Shown piece after piece: positions 34,375 to 42,006 of a stretch of 64,000 nucleotides of DNA (position 1 is the first letter of the stretch; the number at the start of each line of letters is the position of its first letter). The position numbers and the translations under genes were made by a program. Source of the stretch: an uncultured Opitutaceae bacterium (lineage in GTDB: Bacteria > Verrucomicrobiota > Verrucomicrobiia > Opitutales > Opitutaceae); NCBI GenBank assembly GCA_937902925.1, contig CALFNN010000103.1, forward strand, positions 248,001-312,000, written 5' to 3'. The notes under the pieces were generated by a model. It was not told the DNA's origin and ran no database searches. It was given only the letters and a program-made list of their open reading frames with translations.

Positions 34375-35070
34375 TCATGGGGTGGCGATCTCGGCGAGGA
34401 TCGCGCGGGCGGCGGCGGCGGGATCGGGGGCCTTGAAAATCGGGCGGCCGACGACGAGAAAGTTGGCGCCGGCTTGCGCGGCCTCGGCGGGTGTCATGAC
34501 GCGGGTTTGATCGTCGGCCTTCGCGTCGCGGGGGCGGATGCCGGGAGTGACGAGGGCGACGTCGGCCGGGAGCGCGGCGCGGAGCGGGGCGATCTCGAGC
34601 GGCGAGCAGACGAGGCCGCGCAGGCCGGAATCGACGGCCAGTCGGCCGAGGCGGACGACCTGGTTCGCCGGCGGGTCGCCGACGCCGGTTTCGGCGAGCC
34701 CGGCGGCGCTGGTCGAGGTGAGGACGGTGACGCCGAGCAGCAGCAGGTCGGGCGCGTGCTGCTGACGGGCCTTGACGGCCCACTGCATCATTTCCCGGCC
34801 GCCGGAGGCGTGCAGGGTGAGCATCCGGATGGGCAGCCGGGCGGCGGACTCGACCGCCTTGGCGACGGTGTTGGGAATGTCGTGGAGCTTGAGGTCGAGA
34901 AAGACGTTGAAGCCGAGCCCGGCGATCTCGCGCACGCAATCCGGGCCGCAGGCGGTGAACATCTCCAGGCCGACCTTGACCCAGCGGACGGTGCCTTGGA
35001 GACGTTGGAGGGTGGGGGTGACTTCGCGCGGCGATTGCGCGTCGAGAACGAGAATGAGGTCGCAGGCCAT
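34375..35070 (-). CDS. pyrF: orotidine 5'-phosphate decarboxylase
   Basis: The 231-residue product contains VKVGLEMFTACGPD, the catalytic FLDLKLHDIPNTV (Asp-Lys-Asp array), TLHASGGREMM, and the phosphate-binding ends VTPGIRP and LVVGRPIFKAPDP. It makes UMP in pyrimidine synthesis. ATG at 35070 (MACDLILVLD) is chosen because the barrel's first strand begins there. It is the first gene of the minus-strand run leading into ispD-ispF and the peptide locus, and it diverges from ispE. Confidence 0.95.
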   Translation of the reverse strand: MACDLILVLDAQSPREVTPTLQRLQGTVRWVKVGLEMFTACGPDCVREIAGLGFNVFLDLKLHDIPNTVAKAVESAARLPIRMLTLHASGGREMMQWAVKARQQHAPDLLLLGVTVLTSTSAAGLAETGVGDPPANQVVRLGRLAVDSGLRGLVCSPLEIAPLRAALPADVALVTPGIRPRDAKADDQTRVMTPAEAAQAGANFLVVGRPIFKAPDPAAAARAILAEIATP

Positions 35071-35081
35071 GTTGCAGCGGC

Positions 35082-35111
35082 CACTAATGGACACTAATGA
35101 AGACTAAGCAA
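35082..35111. repeat. three head-to-tail decamers in the pyrF-ispE divergent promoter region
   Basis: CACTAATGGA, CACTAATGAA and GACTAAGCAA follow one another without gaps at 35082-35111. The exact 10-bp period puts all copies on one face of the helix, a typical arrangement for cooperative binding of a regulator. They lie just upstream of the pyrF start. Confidence 0.5.
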
Positions 35112-35171
35112 AAACCAAAATCGGACTGGCCCGGCGGAGCGGCGTGAGCGAACATCGCCCGGACCCAAACC

Positions 35172-36062
35172 GTGACCGCCCTTTCCGTCTTTGCCCCGGC
35201 CAAGATCAATCTCTTCCTCGCCATCACCGGCCGGCGGCAGGACGGATATCACGAGTTGGTGTCGGTGACGGCACCGGTGGAATTCGGCGACACGCTGCGC
35301 GTGGAAGCGGCGCGGGATTTTTCGCTGGCGTGCGACGACGCGACCGTGCCCGTGGACGAAACGAACCTGGTGCTGAAGGCGGCGCGCGCATTTCGCGCGG
35401 CGACGGGCTGGGGCGGCGGCGCGAGGTTCACGCTCGAGAAACGCATCCCACTGGGCGCGGGGCTGGGGGGCGGGAGCAGCGACGCGGCGGCGGCGTTGCG
35501 CGCGCTCAACGCCCTGGCCGGCGAGCCGCTCGCATCCGCGAAGCTGGCGGAAGTCGCCGCGCAGGTCGGGTCGGATTGCGCGCTGTTTTTCGCCGGGGGC
35601 CCGGCGGTGATGCGCGGGCGGGGCGAGCGCGTCGAGCCGCTGGCGGAGGAGGCGGCGGCGCGGCTGCGCGGCCGGCGCGTGCTGATTTTCAAACCGGGCT
35701 TTGGCGTGTCGACGGCGTGGGCTTACGCGCGGATGGCAGCGAAGCCGGAGACTTATCTGCCGCTGGCCGGGGCGGAGGCGCGGCTCGCGGCGTGGCGGGA
35801 CGACGCGCGGGTGCCGGCGTCCGCCCTGCTCTTCAACAACATGGAACCGGTGGTGTTCGCAAAATACCTGGCGCTGCCCGTGCTGCTGGAACAGCTGCGC
35901 GCGAAGTTTGGGCTGACCGCGCGGATGAGCGGGAGCGGGAGCGCGTGCTTCGCGCTGTTAGGGGACGCGGACGGCGGGGATGAAAAAATCCCGGCGATCC
36001 GGGCGGCGATACGCGGGGCATGGGGGGAGTCGGCGTCGGCCATCGAGACGCGGCTGGGGTGA
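35172..36062 (+). CDS. ispE: 4-diphosphocytidyl-2-C-methyl-D-erythritol kinase
   Basis: The 296-residue GHMP kinase starts at GTG 35172 with SVFAPAKINLFLAITGRRQDGYHEL, the standard IspE beginning. PLGAGLGGGSSDAAAAL at about 97-113 is the ATP-binding loop, and MSGSGSACFALL near 255 is the third GHMP motif. It phosphorylates CDP-methylerythritol, so this window carries ispD, ispE and ispF together. It is divergent from pyrF; the shared gap contains the decamer repeats. Confidence 0.97.
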   Translation: MTALSVFAPAKINLFLAITGRRQDGYHELVSVTAPVEFGDTLRVEAARDFSLACDDATVPVDETNLVLKAARAFRAATGWGGGARFTLEKRIPLGAGLGGGSSDAAAALRALNALAGEPLASAKLAEVAAQVGSDCALFFAGGPAVMRGRGERVEPLAEEAAARLRGRRVLIFKPGFGVSTAWAYARMAAKPETYLPLAGAEARLAAWRDDARVPASALLFNNMEPVVFAKYLALPVLLEQLRAKFGLTARMSGSGSACFALLGDADGGDEKIPAIRAAIRGAWGESASAIETRLG

Positions 36063-36099
36063 GACGCGAAGGGTAAGACCTTGTTTTTACAAATCCGCA

Positions 36100-36129
36100 T
36101 TGACCCGTTGCGAGCGGGGCGCGTTATCG
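36100..36129 (+). promoter_or_regulatory. candidate promoter of ptsI
   Basis: TTGACC (36100-36105) is followed after 18 bp by TTATCG (36124-36129), giving a leader of about 40 nt before the ATG at 36178. A fair -35 and a weak -10. Confidence 0.35.
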
Positions 36130-36177
36130 TCTGGGGCCGCCAGCGTTAGTCCGGCTGGAGGGCCCAAGAATCAATTA

Positions 36178-37941
36178 ATGGATCCCCGCGCTAAAAACGA
36201 ATTCACGGTGCAAGGCATCTCCGCCTCGCCCGGCATCGCCTATGGGCAGATCTTCGTTTACATCCAGAGCGACGTCGAGGTGCCGGGCTACGATGTCGAT
36301 GGCGCCAAGCGGATCGAGGAAGTGGCGCGTTTCGACCGCGCACTCGTCACCACGCGCCAGCAAATCTCGAAGATCAAGAGCGAGGTGGAGAAAAACATCG
36401 GGCCCGAGGAGGCGATGATCTTCGACGCGCACCTGATGGTGCTCGAGGACCAGGCGCTGATCGGGGAGACGATCCGCGAGTTCGAGGCGACGGGCCGCAA
36501 CATCGAGACCTGCTTCAACAAGGTGTCGACGCGTTATATCCAGGCGTTCGCCGAGATCGACGACGCCTATCTCCGCGAGCGCGCGGGCGACATCCGCGAC
36601 GTGGCGCAGCGGGTGTTGCAGAACCTGCTCGGGCAGGCCGAGAATTCGCTGAGCCGGCTGGCGGACAAACGCGTCGTCGTGGCGACCGATATCTCGCCCT
36701 CGGATTCCGCGAGCATCGACCGCAGCGCGGCGCTGGCGCTCGTGACCGATTCGGGCAGCAAGACGAGCCATGCGGTGATCGTGGCGCGCTCGATGAACGT
36801 GCCGGCGGTCGTGGGCGTGCGCGACCTGACGAAGCGCGTGAAGAGCGGCGACTGGGCGATTGTCGACGGCTACGAAGGGGTCGTCATCCTGAACCCGGCC
36901 GAGAGCACGCTGTTCCGCTATGGCAAGATCCAGGAGCGGAAAAAGACCTTCGAGTCGCGGTTGATGGAGGCGAGCCGGCAGCCGGCGGTGACGCTCGACG
37001 GCGTGGCGGTCACGCTGATGGCGAACATCGAGAAGGTCGAGGAGGCGAAGCAGGTGAAGGATTTCTCGGCCGAGGGCGTCGGGCTGTATCGGACGGAGTA
37101 TCTGTTCCTCAACTCCTCGCGGATCCCGACGGAGCAGGAGCAGTTTCTCGCCTACAAGGCCGTGGCGGAGGCCGTCGCGCCGCAGCCGGTGATCATCCGC
37201 ACGCTGGACCTCGGCGGCGACAAGCCGATGGCCGGGAACGAGGATCTTTTTCCCAAGGAGGACAACCCGTTCATGGGATTCCGGGCAATCCGGTTCTGCC
37301 TCGAGCACACGGATATTTTCAAGGACCAGCTCCGCGCCATCCTGAAGGCGAGTGCGCACGGCCGGGTGCAGTTGATGTATCCGATGATCAGCGGGGCCGC
37401 GGAGCTCGCGCGGGCCAACGCGGTGCTGGCCGAGTGCATGGCGGAGTTGCGGTCGCGCCACCAGCCGTTTGACGAGAAGCTGGCCATCGGGGCGATGATC
37501 GAGATTCCCAGCGCCGCGGTGACCGCCGACCTGCTGGCGAAGAATTGCGCGTTCTTCAGTGTCGGCACGAACGACCTCATCCAATACCTGCTCGCGATCG
37601 ACCGGGTGAACGACCGGATCGCGCACCTTTACGAGCCGACCCACCCGGCGGTCATCCGCACGTTGAAGCAAATCGTGGACGAGGCGCACAAGGCCCGGAT
37701 CCCGGCCGGGGTCTGCGGCGAAATGGCGGGGGATCCGATCTTCACGCCGTTGCTGCTCGGGCTCGGGTTCGACAGCCTGAGCATGGCGCCGGCCTGGGTG
37801 CCGTCGGTCAAATATCTCGTGCGGGCCATGACCATGGCCGATGCGCGGGCGCTCGCCGCCGAGGCGCTGACCATGAGTTCGCCGAAGGAAATCTATGCCA
37901 AGTGCGATTCGTTTTACCGGACCCGGGTCAAGATGGAATAG
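36178..37941 (+). CDS. ptsI: phosphoenolpyruvate-protein phosphotransferase (PTS enzyme I)
   Basis: The 587-residue product has the EI layout: an N-terminal domain with GISASPGIAYG, a helical HPr-interacting part, the phosphohistidine motif GSKTSHAVIVARSMNVPAVVG near 194-214, and the C-terminal PEP-binding barrel with GVGLYRTEYLFL, DLGGDKP, MGFRAIRFCLE, GAMIEIPSA and FFSVGTNDLIQYLLAIDR plus the catalytic Cys in IPAGVCGEMAG. It passes phosphate from PEP to HPr. No HPr or EIIA is adjacent, so the PTS here may be regulatory or its partners lie elsewhere. ATG at 36178 gives the family N-terminus. Confidence 0.96.
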   Translation: MDPRAKNEFTVQGISASPGIAYGQIFVYIQSDVEVPGYDVDGAKRIEEVARFDRALVTTRQQISKIKSEVEKNIGPEEAMIFDAHLMVLEDQALIGETIREFEATGRNIETCFNKVSTRYIQAFAEIDDAYLRERAGDIRDVAQRVLQNLLGQAENSLSRLADKRVVVATDISPSDSASIDRSAALALVTDSGSKTSHAVIVARSMNVPAVVGVRDLTKRVKSGDWAIVDGYEGVVILNPAESTLFRYGKIQERKKTFESRLMEASRQPAVTLDGVAVTLMANIEKVEEAKQVKDFSAEGVGLYRTEYLFLNSSRIPTEQEQFLAYKAVAEAVAPQPVIIRTLDLGGDKPMAGNEDLFPKEDNPFMGFRAIRFCLEHTDIFKDQLRAILKASAHGRVQLMYPMISGAAELARANAVLAECMAELRSRHQPFDEKLAIGAMIEIPSAAVTADLLAKNCAFFSVGTNDLIQYLLAIDRVNDRIAHLYEPTHPAVIRTLKQIVDEAHKARIPAGVCGEMAGDPIFTPLLLGLGFDSLSMAPAWVPSVKYLVRAMTMADARALAAEALTMSSPKEIYAKCDSFYRTRVKME

Positions 37942-37945
37942 GGCG

Positions 37946-37965
37946 ACGCGACGACGGGGTCGCGT
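37946..37965 (+). terminator. weak stem-loop after ptsI
   Basis: ACGCGAC (37946-37952) and GTCGCGT (37959-37965) form a 7-bp stem with a 6-nt loop, 4 nt beyond the ptsI stop. It is followed by AACATTTCC, a poor U-tract. Confidence 0.4.
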
Positions 37966-37989
37966 AACATTTCCGTTACCTGTCCCCAG

Positions 37990-38017
37990 TTGCGAATTTC
38001 CCGTGGACGGATATAGG
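37990..38017 (+). promoter_or_regulatory. candidate promoter of lipoprotein gene at 38035
   Basis: TTGCGA (37990-37995), a 16-bp spacer and TATAGG (38012-38017) precede a short leader with a purine-rich GCGAGAGAAG ribosome-binding stretch before ATG 38035. Confidence 0.4.
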
Positions 38018-38034
38018 GAACGGGCGAGAGAAGC

Positions 38035-38676
38035 ATGAATTTCACCCGTAGTTTTTTCTCCGGCCCGGCGGCGGTGGCGGCCGTCGGCGGCATCTTGTTT
38101 TTCGCCGGCTGCAGCGTCGACTGGCTGATGGTGAAGCAAAAAGTGATGGTCGACGCGATCAGTGCCCCGGGCGCGCCGAAACCCGCGGGGCAGTCCTACC
38201 GGCTGGTGGCGCGGAAGTCGGTCGTGATCGGGCAGCAAGTGCAACTGCCGGTGGTCAAGGCGTGCGTCGACGCCGCGCTCCTGCAGCAAGGGATGTATGA
38301 GGCGCCGTCAAACGTCCCGTCGGACCTGTTTATCGAGGTAACCTATGGGATGGACACGTCGTCCCGGGTCGATCCGTCGACGCGCGAGAGTTTCCTCGAG
38401 CTTTCGGCCCGCGCGAATCACAAACACGCGATCGACACGTCGCAGGAAGAGGAGTTGTGGGATGTCCGCACGGCGATCACCGGACTGGCGGGCCGGCTGG
38501 AGACGGCGATGCCGTTGCTGGCGACCGTGGCCGCGCGGTATGCGGGGACGGACACGCACGCGGAGACAGTCCAGCAGGTGGCGGACAACTCGCCCGAGGT
38601 CAGCGCGGTGCGCGACAACGCGGTGAAGGCGCTGGCGGCGAAGGAGTCGCCGCCGGTGTCGGCACCGGTGAAGTAA
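38035..38676 (+). CDS. hypothetical lipoprotein
   Basis: The 213-residue product has a lipoprotein signal peptide (VAAVGGILFFAGC, Cys at 26). The mature part includes YRLVARKSVVIGQQVQLPVVKACVDAALLQQGMYEAP and VPSDLFIEVTYGMDTSSRVDP, a pattern seen in small periplasmic proteins of the DUF4136-like kind that contain a conserved beta-strand repeat, but I cannot name a family with confidence. The C-terminus is Ala/Pro-rich. It stands alone on the plus strand downstream of ptsI. The function is unknown; outer-membrane or periplasmic location is likely. Confidence 0.75.
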   Translation: MNFTRSFFSGPAAVAAVGGILFFAGCSVDWLMVKQKVMVDAISAPGAPKPAGQSYRLVARKSVVIGQQVQLPVVKACVDAALLQQGMYEAPSNVPSDLFIEVTYGMDTSSRVDPSTRESFLELSARANHKHAIDTSQEEELWDVRTAITGLAGRLETAMPLLATVAARYAGTDTHAETVQQVADNSPEVSAVRDNAVKALAAKESPPVSAPVK

Positions 38677-38714
38677 GGCCGTCGATTGCGGACCGGCCGG
38701 CGTGGCGCCGATGT

Positions 38715-39293
38715 CTACGATTTCGCGGGACCGGCGGGCGCCGTCTTCTCCTCGAAGCTGTCCTTCACCAGGCCGAGCAGCGTCTGGTATTCCTTGCCGG
38801 CGGTGTCGTTGCTGAGGAGCGTGAACACGATCGCCCAACCCGACCACACCTTCACGCCGGTCGTGACGGACAGGTATTCGCCCTTGGGCGGGGTGTTCCC
38901 CACGAGACTCGCGTCGGTGAACGAGCAGTAGGTCCCCGTGCCGGAATGGGGTTCAAGCGGCTTGAAATCGAAACTGTGCTCGACGGAACTCTCCGCGTAG
39001 CTCCGGCAGACCTGGGCAAGGAAATCGATCTGCTGCTGCTCGGTGCCCAGCCGGCTCGTCGGATCCGCGCGGAAGGAAACCTGCAGTTCGTTCTTCTCCT
39101 TCGGATCCGAAATCTTGGTCATGATCGTGCCGTCGTCGTCGCGCCCGCTCGAGTAGACGAATCCGCGTGGCACGGCGATCGCGACCCGGTGGTTCTGGAA
39201 GAGGATGATGTTTTCGGCGTCCTCCCCGGCCCGCAGCGCCGTTGCGACCGGAAGCAGGGCAAGAAGGACGAGACGGAGAAGGGAGGGTTTCAT
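38715..39293 (-). CDS. hypothetical exported protein
   Basis: The 192-residue product starts at ATG 39293 with a signal peptide (LRLVLLALLPVATALRAGE, cleavage near 22). The mature chain has HRVAIAVPRGFVYSSGRDDDGTIMTKISDP and an LVGNTPPKGEYLSVTTGVKVWSGWAIVFTLLSND segment, resembling small beta-rich proteins with a PsbP-like or DUF-type sandwich; no named family is certain. It is convergent with the lipoprotein gene at 38035. The function is unknown; periplasmic location is likely. Confidence 0.7.
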   Translation of the reverse strand: MKPSLLRLVLLALLPVATALRAGEDAENIILFQNHRVAIAVPRGFVYSSGRDDDGTIMTKISDPKEKNELQVSFRADPTSRLGTEQQQIDFLAQVCRSYAESSVEHSFDFKPLEPHSGTGTYCSFTDASLVGNTPPKGEYLSVTTGVKVWSGWAIVFTLLSNDTAGKEYQTLLGLVKDSFEEKTAPAGPAKS

Positions 39294-39509
39294 GACGTGG
39301 CAGCGCAATCCGTGGGTGGCCGGTGCGAGGGGCCGGCGCGAGGCGATCGCAGGGAAACCCGTGCGGCCCCCACCGTCAAAGCCGAATCGGGTCATCCCAG
39401 AGAGCCCCGGCAGGCAAAACACGATGGCGAACCGACGTGACACGCCGGGGCAGGGGGTGGTTCCCCGCAGCCCCTGCCAGTCCTGATTCCGGTGCAACCC
39501 GCCGGCGCC

Positions 39510-39884
39510 CTACCCATGAAACGAAAGGGAAAGCGTATTGCCGTCGGGGTCCTTGAACCACGCGACCTGCGCGCCGCCGGGCGCCGCCCAGATGCCAAGA
39601 TCGTCCTGCTCCATCCCCGGGAAGCGTTCGAAGACCACGCCGCGTTTTTTCAAGGCCGCGACCGTCCGCCGCAGATCCGTCACCTGCCAGCCGAGAATGG
39701 TGTAGGGTGCCGGCGCGAAATCGCCGGCCTTGACCACGCGAATCATCGTGCCGTCGCTTTCGAAAACCAGGGCGAAGTCGTCCGTCGCAATCAGGCGCAG
39801 GCCCAGTTTTTTTTGGAAGAACGTCCGCGCGCGACGGAAGTTCTTTGTCGGGATGAAGCCAATGACGGGCTTGGTGGCGAGCAT
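39510..39884 (-). CDS. VOC (glyoxalase-like) family protein
   Basis: The 124-residue product has the paired beta-alpha-beta units of the vicinal oxygen chelate fold: VIGFIPTKNFRRARTFFQKKLGLRLI, then FVFESDGTMIRVV-like strand and VTDLRRTVAALKKRGVVFERFPGMEQDDLGIWAAPGGAQVAWFKDPDGNTLSLSFHG, with the terminal DPDGNTLSLS motif of VOC enzymes. Possible roles are glyoxalase, dioxygenase or a resistance protein; the metal ligands are not all evident. It is an isolated gene, on the minus strand, with a 216-nt gap downstream in which I see nothing. Confidence 0.85.
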   Translation of the reverse strand: MLATKPVIGFIPTKNFRRARTFFQKKLGLRLIATDDFALVFESDGTMIRVVKAGDFAPAPYTILGWQVTDLRRTVAALKKRGVVFERFPGMEQDDLGIWAAPGGAQVAWFKDPDGNTLSLSFHG

Positions 39885-40269
39885 GGCGCTGGGTTTCGGT
39901 GCCCGGCGGATGGTGGTGGCGCCCGCCTCTTCGCACCGGGGCGTCCGGTCAGGCGGCTTGTTCGTCTGAATCCGGCAGGGCCCTGGCCGCCGCCGCGGTC
40001 AAGACGGGTGGAGGAGGCCGCAAGCGCGCCGGCACGCCCGCTCCTTGCGAGCCATCGTCAGGGTCGCGGGGCCTTTTCCCCTGCGGTGCAACCAAAGCAC
40101 GGCACACGGACCTGATCTTCCTTCCGAGCGCGAGGAGAAGCCGGGGAATCATGGGGGAGCCGGAGGGCGCAAAAAACGTAGACGGTTTTGGCCGCATCCT
40201 GCAACGCGATAAGGTGCTTCGCGGGAGTGGGGTCGGATCACCCGGCGGCAGGGCCGACCGCATGGCGGG
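39885..40269. other. 385-nt gap without a supported gene
   Basis: A minus-strand frame of 104 codons crosses it (about 39949-40263), but its third-codon positions are not GC-biased as in neighbouring genes and the product resembles nothing, so I do not annotate it. No clear hairpin or repeat was seen. Confidence 0.5.
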
Positions 40270-41208
40270 CTACCTGCCCGATTTGATTCCGCTCGCCAGC
40301 AAGGTTTCGAAGTGCGGCTCGGCGGATTCGCGGGCGACCGCCGCGACCTCGACCTTGGTGAAGCCGGCTTTTTTCAAGAACGCATGGAGCGCGCTTTCCT
40401 TGAACCCGAGCCAGACATCGGCGTAAAGCTCGCGGGCTTTCGCGAACGCGTGCTCGTTGAGGTCGAGCACGAGGAGCTGCCCGCCGGGCCGGAGGATGCG
40501 ATGCGCCTCGTTGACGGCCGCCTGCGGGTGCTGGGCGTGGTGCAGGGCCTGGCTCAAGATCGCCAGATCGACGGACCGGTCGGGCAGCGGCACCTTCTCG
40601 ATGTCGCCGAGCTTGTAGACGAGGTTGGCCAGCCCGTTTTTCTTCGCGAGCTCGGTGCCGACCTCGACCATCTTGACCGAGTTGTCGATGCACCAGACCT
40701 GGCGGGCGCGATGAGCGAGCAGTTGGGAAACGAGACCCTCGCCGGCGCCGAGGTCGGCGATGTCGATGGCGGGCGTGAGGCGCAACGCGAGGTGGCCGAT
40801 GGCTTCCCACGAGCGGCCGGGACAGTGGTTTTTGCCGAGCCGCCCGGCGATGAGGTTGAAATACTGCTCCGAAACGCGGCGGCGTTTCTGGAGGATGCGG
40901 TCGAGGTTGGCACGATCCTCGCCGAGGACGGGAAGATCGGCCACGGAGTCGAGGGCGGCCCGGAGGAGAACAATGGTCTTCGGGGGGAGCTGGGCACGAA
41001 TCGAGTAAAACGCTTTTTTGCCCTCGCGCCGGTCGGCGACGAGGTTGACCTGGCGGAGCAGGGCGAGTTGCGAGGAGATGCGCGACTGCCCCATCCCGAG
41101 GATTTCCTGGAGTTCGGCGACGGAAAGTTCCTCGCGGGTGACGAGTGCGAGCAGGCGCAGGCGCGTGGAATCGGAGAGCGTCTTGAGGATTTCCCAGGAG
41201 GTGTTCAC
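40270..41208 (-). CDS. ArsR-family regulator fused to SAM-dependent methyltransferase
   Basis: The 312-residue product starts at GTG 41208. Residues 1-90 are an ArsR winged helix: ILKTLSDSTRLRLLALVTREELSVAELQEILGMGQSRISSQLALLRQVNLV, with the recognition helix GMGQSRISSQLALL and a wing EGKKAFYS. The typical metal-binding Cys ligands of ArsR are not evident. Residues 140-312 form a class I methyltransferase: IDIADLGAGEGLVSQLLAHRARQVWCIDNSVKMVEVG and LSQALHHAQHPQAAVNEAHRILRPGGQLLVLDL. Such fusions often sense or act on SAM-cycle metabolites (inference). A 19-bp palindrome lies 82 nt upstream of the start and is probably its operator. Confidence 0.9.
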   Translation of the reverse strand: MNTSWEILKTLSDSTRLRLLALVTREELSVAELQEILGMGQSRISSQLALLRQVNLVADRREGKKAFYSIRAQLPPKTIVLLRAALDSVADLPVLGEDRANLDRILQKRRRVSEQYFNLIAGRLGKNHCPGRSWEAIGHLALRLTPAIDIADLGAGEGLVSQLLAHRARQVWCIDNSVKMVEVGTELAKKNGLANLVYKLGDIEKVPLPDRSVDLAILSQALHHAQHPQAAVNEAHRILRPGGQLLVLDLNEHAFAKARELYADVWLGFKESALHAFLKKAGFTKVEVAAVARESAEPHFETLLASGIKSGR

Positions 41209-41289
41209 GCGGGGGCGAGGCTGGGGAAGGCGCCGTGGAAATGCAATTTTGTTGGCGAGTCGGAGCCGGCGAAAAGGGCCGGACAAACT

Positions 41290-41308
41290 TGTCAGCTATT
41301 AGTTGACA
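41290..41308. promoter_or_regulatory. palindromic operator candidate, copy 2
   Basis: TGTCAGCTATTAGTTGACA is an inverted repeat with 8-bp half-sites (TGTCANCTA). It sits between lysE and the ArsR-methyltransferase gene, 82 nt upstream of the latter's start, and is one base different from the copy at 28070-28088. Confidence 0.6.
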
Positions 41309-41332
41309 ATGGATCCCGGGGGTTGGGCATGG

Positions 41333-41950
41333 TCACGCGCGGGCGAGGGAGAGGAGTTGCCACGCGCCGAAGGCGGCGATGACGAGGCCGGAGGCGAGAT
41401 TGAGAATGCGGAGACCGCCGTGATCGAGGCGGCGACCGAGCCAGCCGGCCGCGGAGCCCAGTAGCAGCCACCAGGTGGCGGACCCGAGAAACACGCCGGC
41501 AACCAGCCGGCACGCCGGCCAGGCGCCGCCTGTCGACGCACCGACGCCGAGACCGGCGAAAATTCCGAGGAAGGACAGGATCGTCATCGGGTTGGTGAGC
41601 GTGAGGACGAGGATTGTGAGGTAGGCGGTCGACAGGTTGGGGGCCGGGGCCACACGGGCCTCGGCGGCAGGTGGCCGGGCGCGGAGCGTCGCGATGCCGA
41701 GGTAGAGCAGAAAAATTCCGCCGCCGAGTTGGAGCCAGGCGCGGTGTCCGACGAGGGCGTGGGTGATGGCGGTGAGGCCGAGGGCGGCGACGAGGCCGTA
41801 GCAGGCGTCGGCGGTGGCGGCGCCGAGTCCGGAAACGAAACCGGCGAGGCGGCCGTGGGCGAGCGAACGCCGGATGCAGAGCAACCCGATCGGGCCCACG
41901 GGCGCGGCGATGGAGAACCCGAGGAGGAGACCTTTGAGGAATGCCGGCAC
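41333..41950 (-). CDS. LysE/RhtB family amino-acid exporter
   Basis: The product is 205 residues from GTG at 41950. The N-terminus FLKGLLLGFSIAAPVGPIGLLCIRRSLAHGRLAGFVSGLGAATADACYGLVAALGL is the LysE signature, and five or six hydrophobic segments follow (YLTILVLTLTNPMTILSFLGIFAG with the conserved NP). It probably exports an amino acid or similar metabolite. Oddity: the start lies only 5 nt after the U-run of the greA terminator, so it needs a promoter inside that region or a later start; no clear alternative ATG is near. A hydrophobic region before 41950 is not visible. Confidence 0.85.
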   Translation of the reverse strand: MPAFLKGLLLGFSIAAPVGPIGLLCIRRSLAHGRLAGFVSGLGAATADACYGLVAALGLTAITHALVGHRAWLQLGGGIFLLYLGIATLRARPPAAEARVAPAPNLSTAYLTILVLTLTNPMTILSFLGIFAGLGVGASTGGAWPACRLVAGVFLGSATWWLLLGSAAGWLGRRLDHGGLRILNLASGLVIAAFGAWQLLSLARA

Positions 41951-41955
41951 GAGGG

Positions 41956-41988
41956 TAAAAAAAAGCGCCGCCTGACGAAGGCGGCGCT
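41956..41988 (-). terminator. Rho-independent terminator of greA
   Basis: AGCGCCGCC (41964-41972) and GGCGGCGCT (41980-41988) form a perfect 9-bp stem with a 7-nt loop. On the minus strand eight T follow (complement of 41956-41963). It lies 18 nt downstream of the greA stop. Confidence 0.92.
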
Positions 41989-42006
41989 GGTGGGAAAAGA
42001 GGTTTC

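Noticed and set aside
39949-40263. 104-codon minus-strand frame in the gap before the VOC gene
   Set aside because: Third-codon GC bias is absent, and the product is a Pro/Arg-rich string unlike any known protein.
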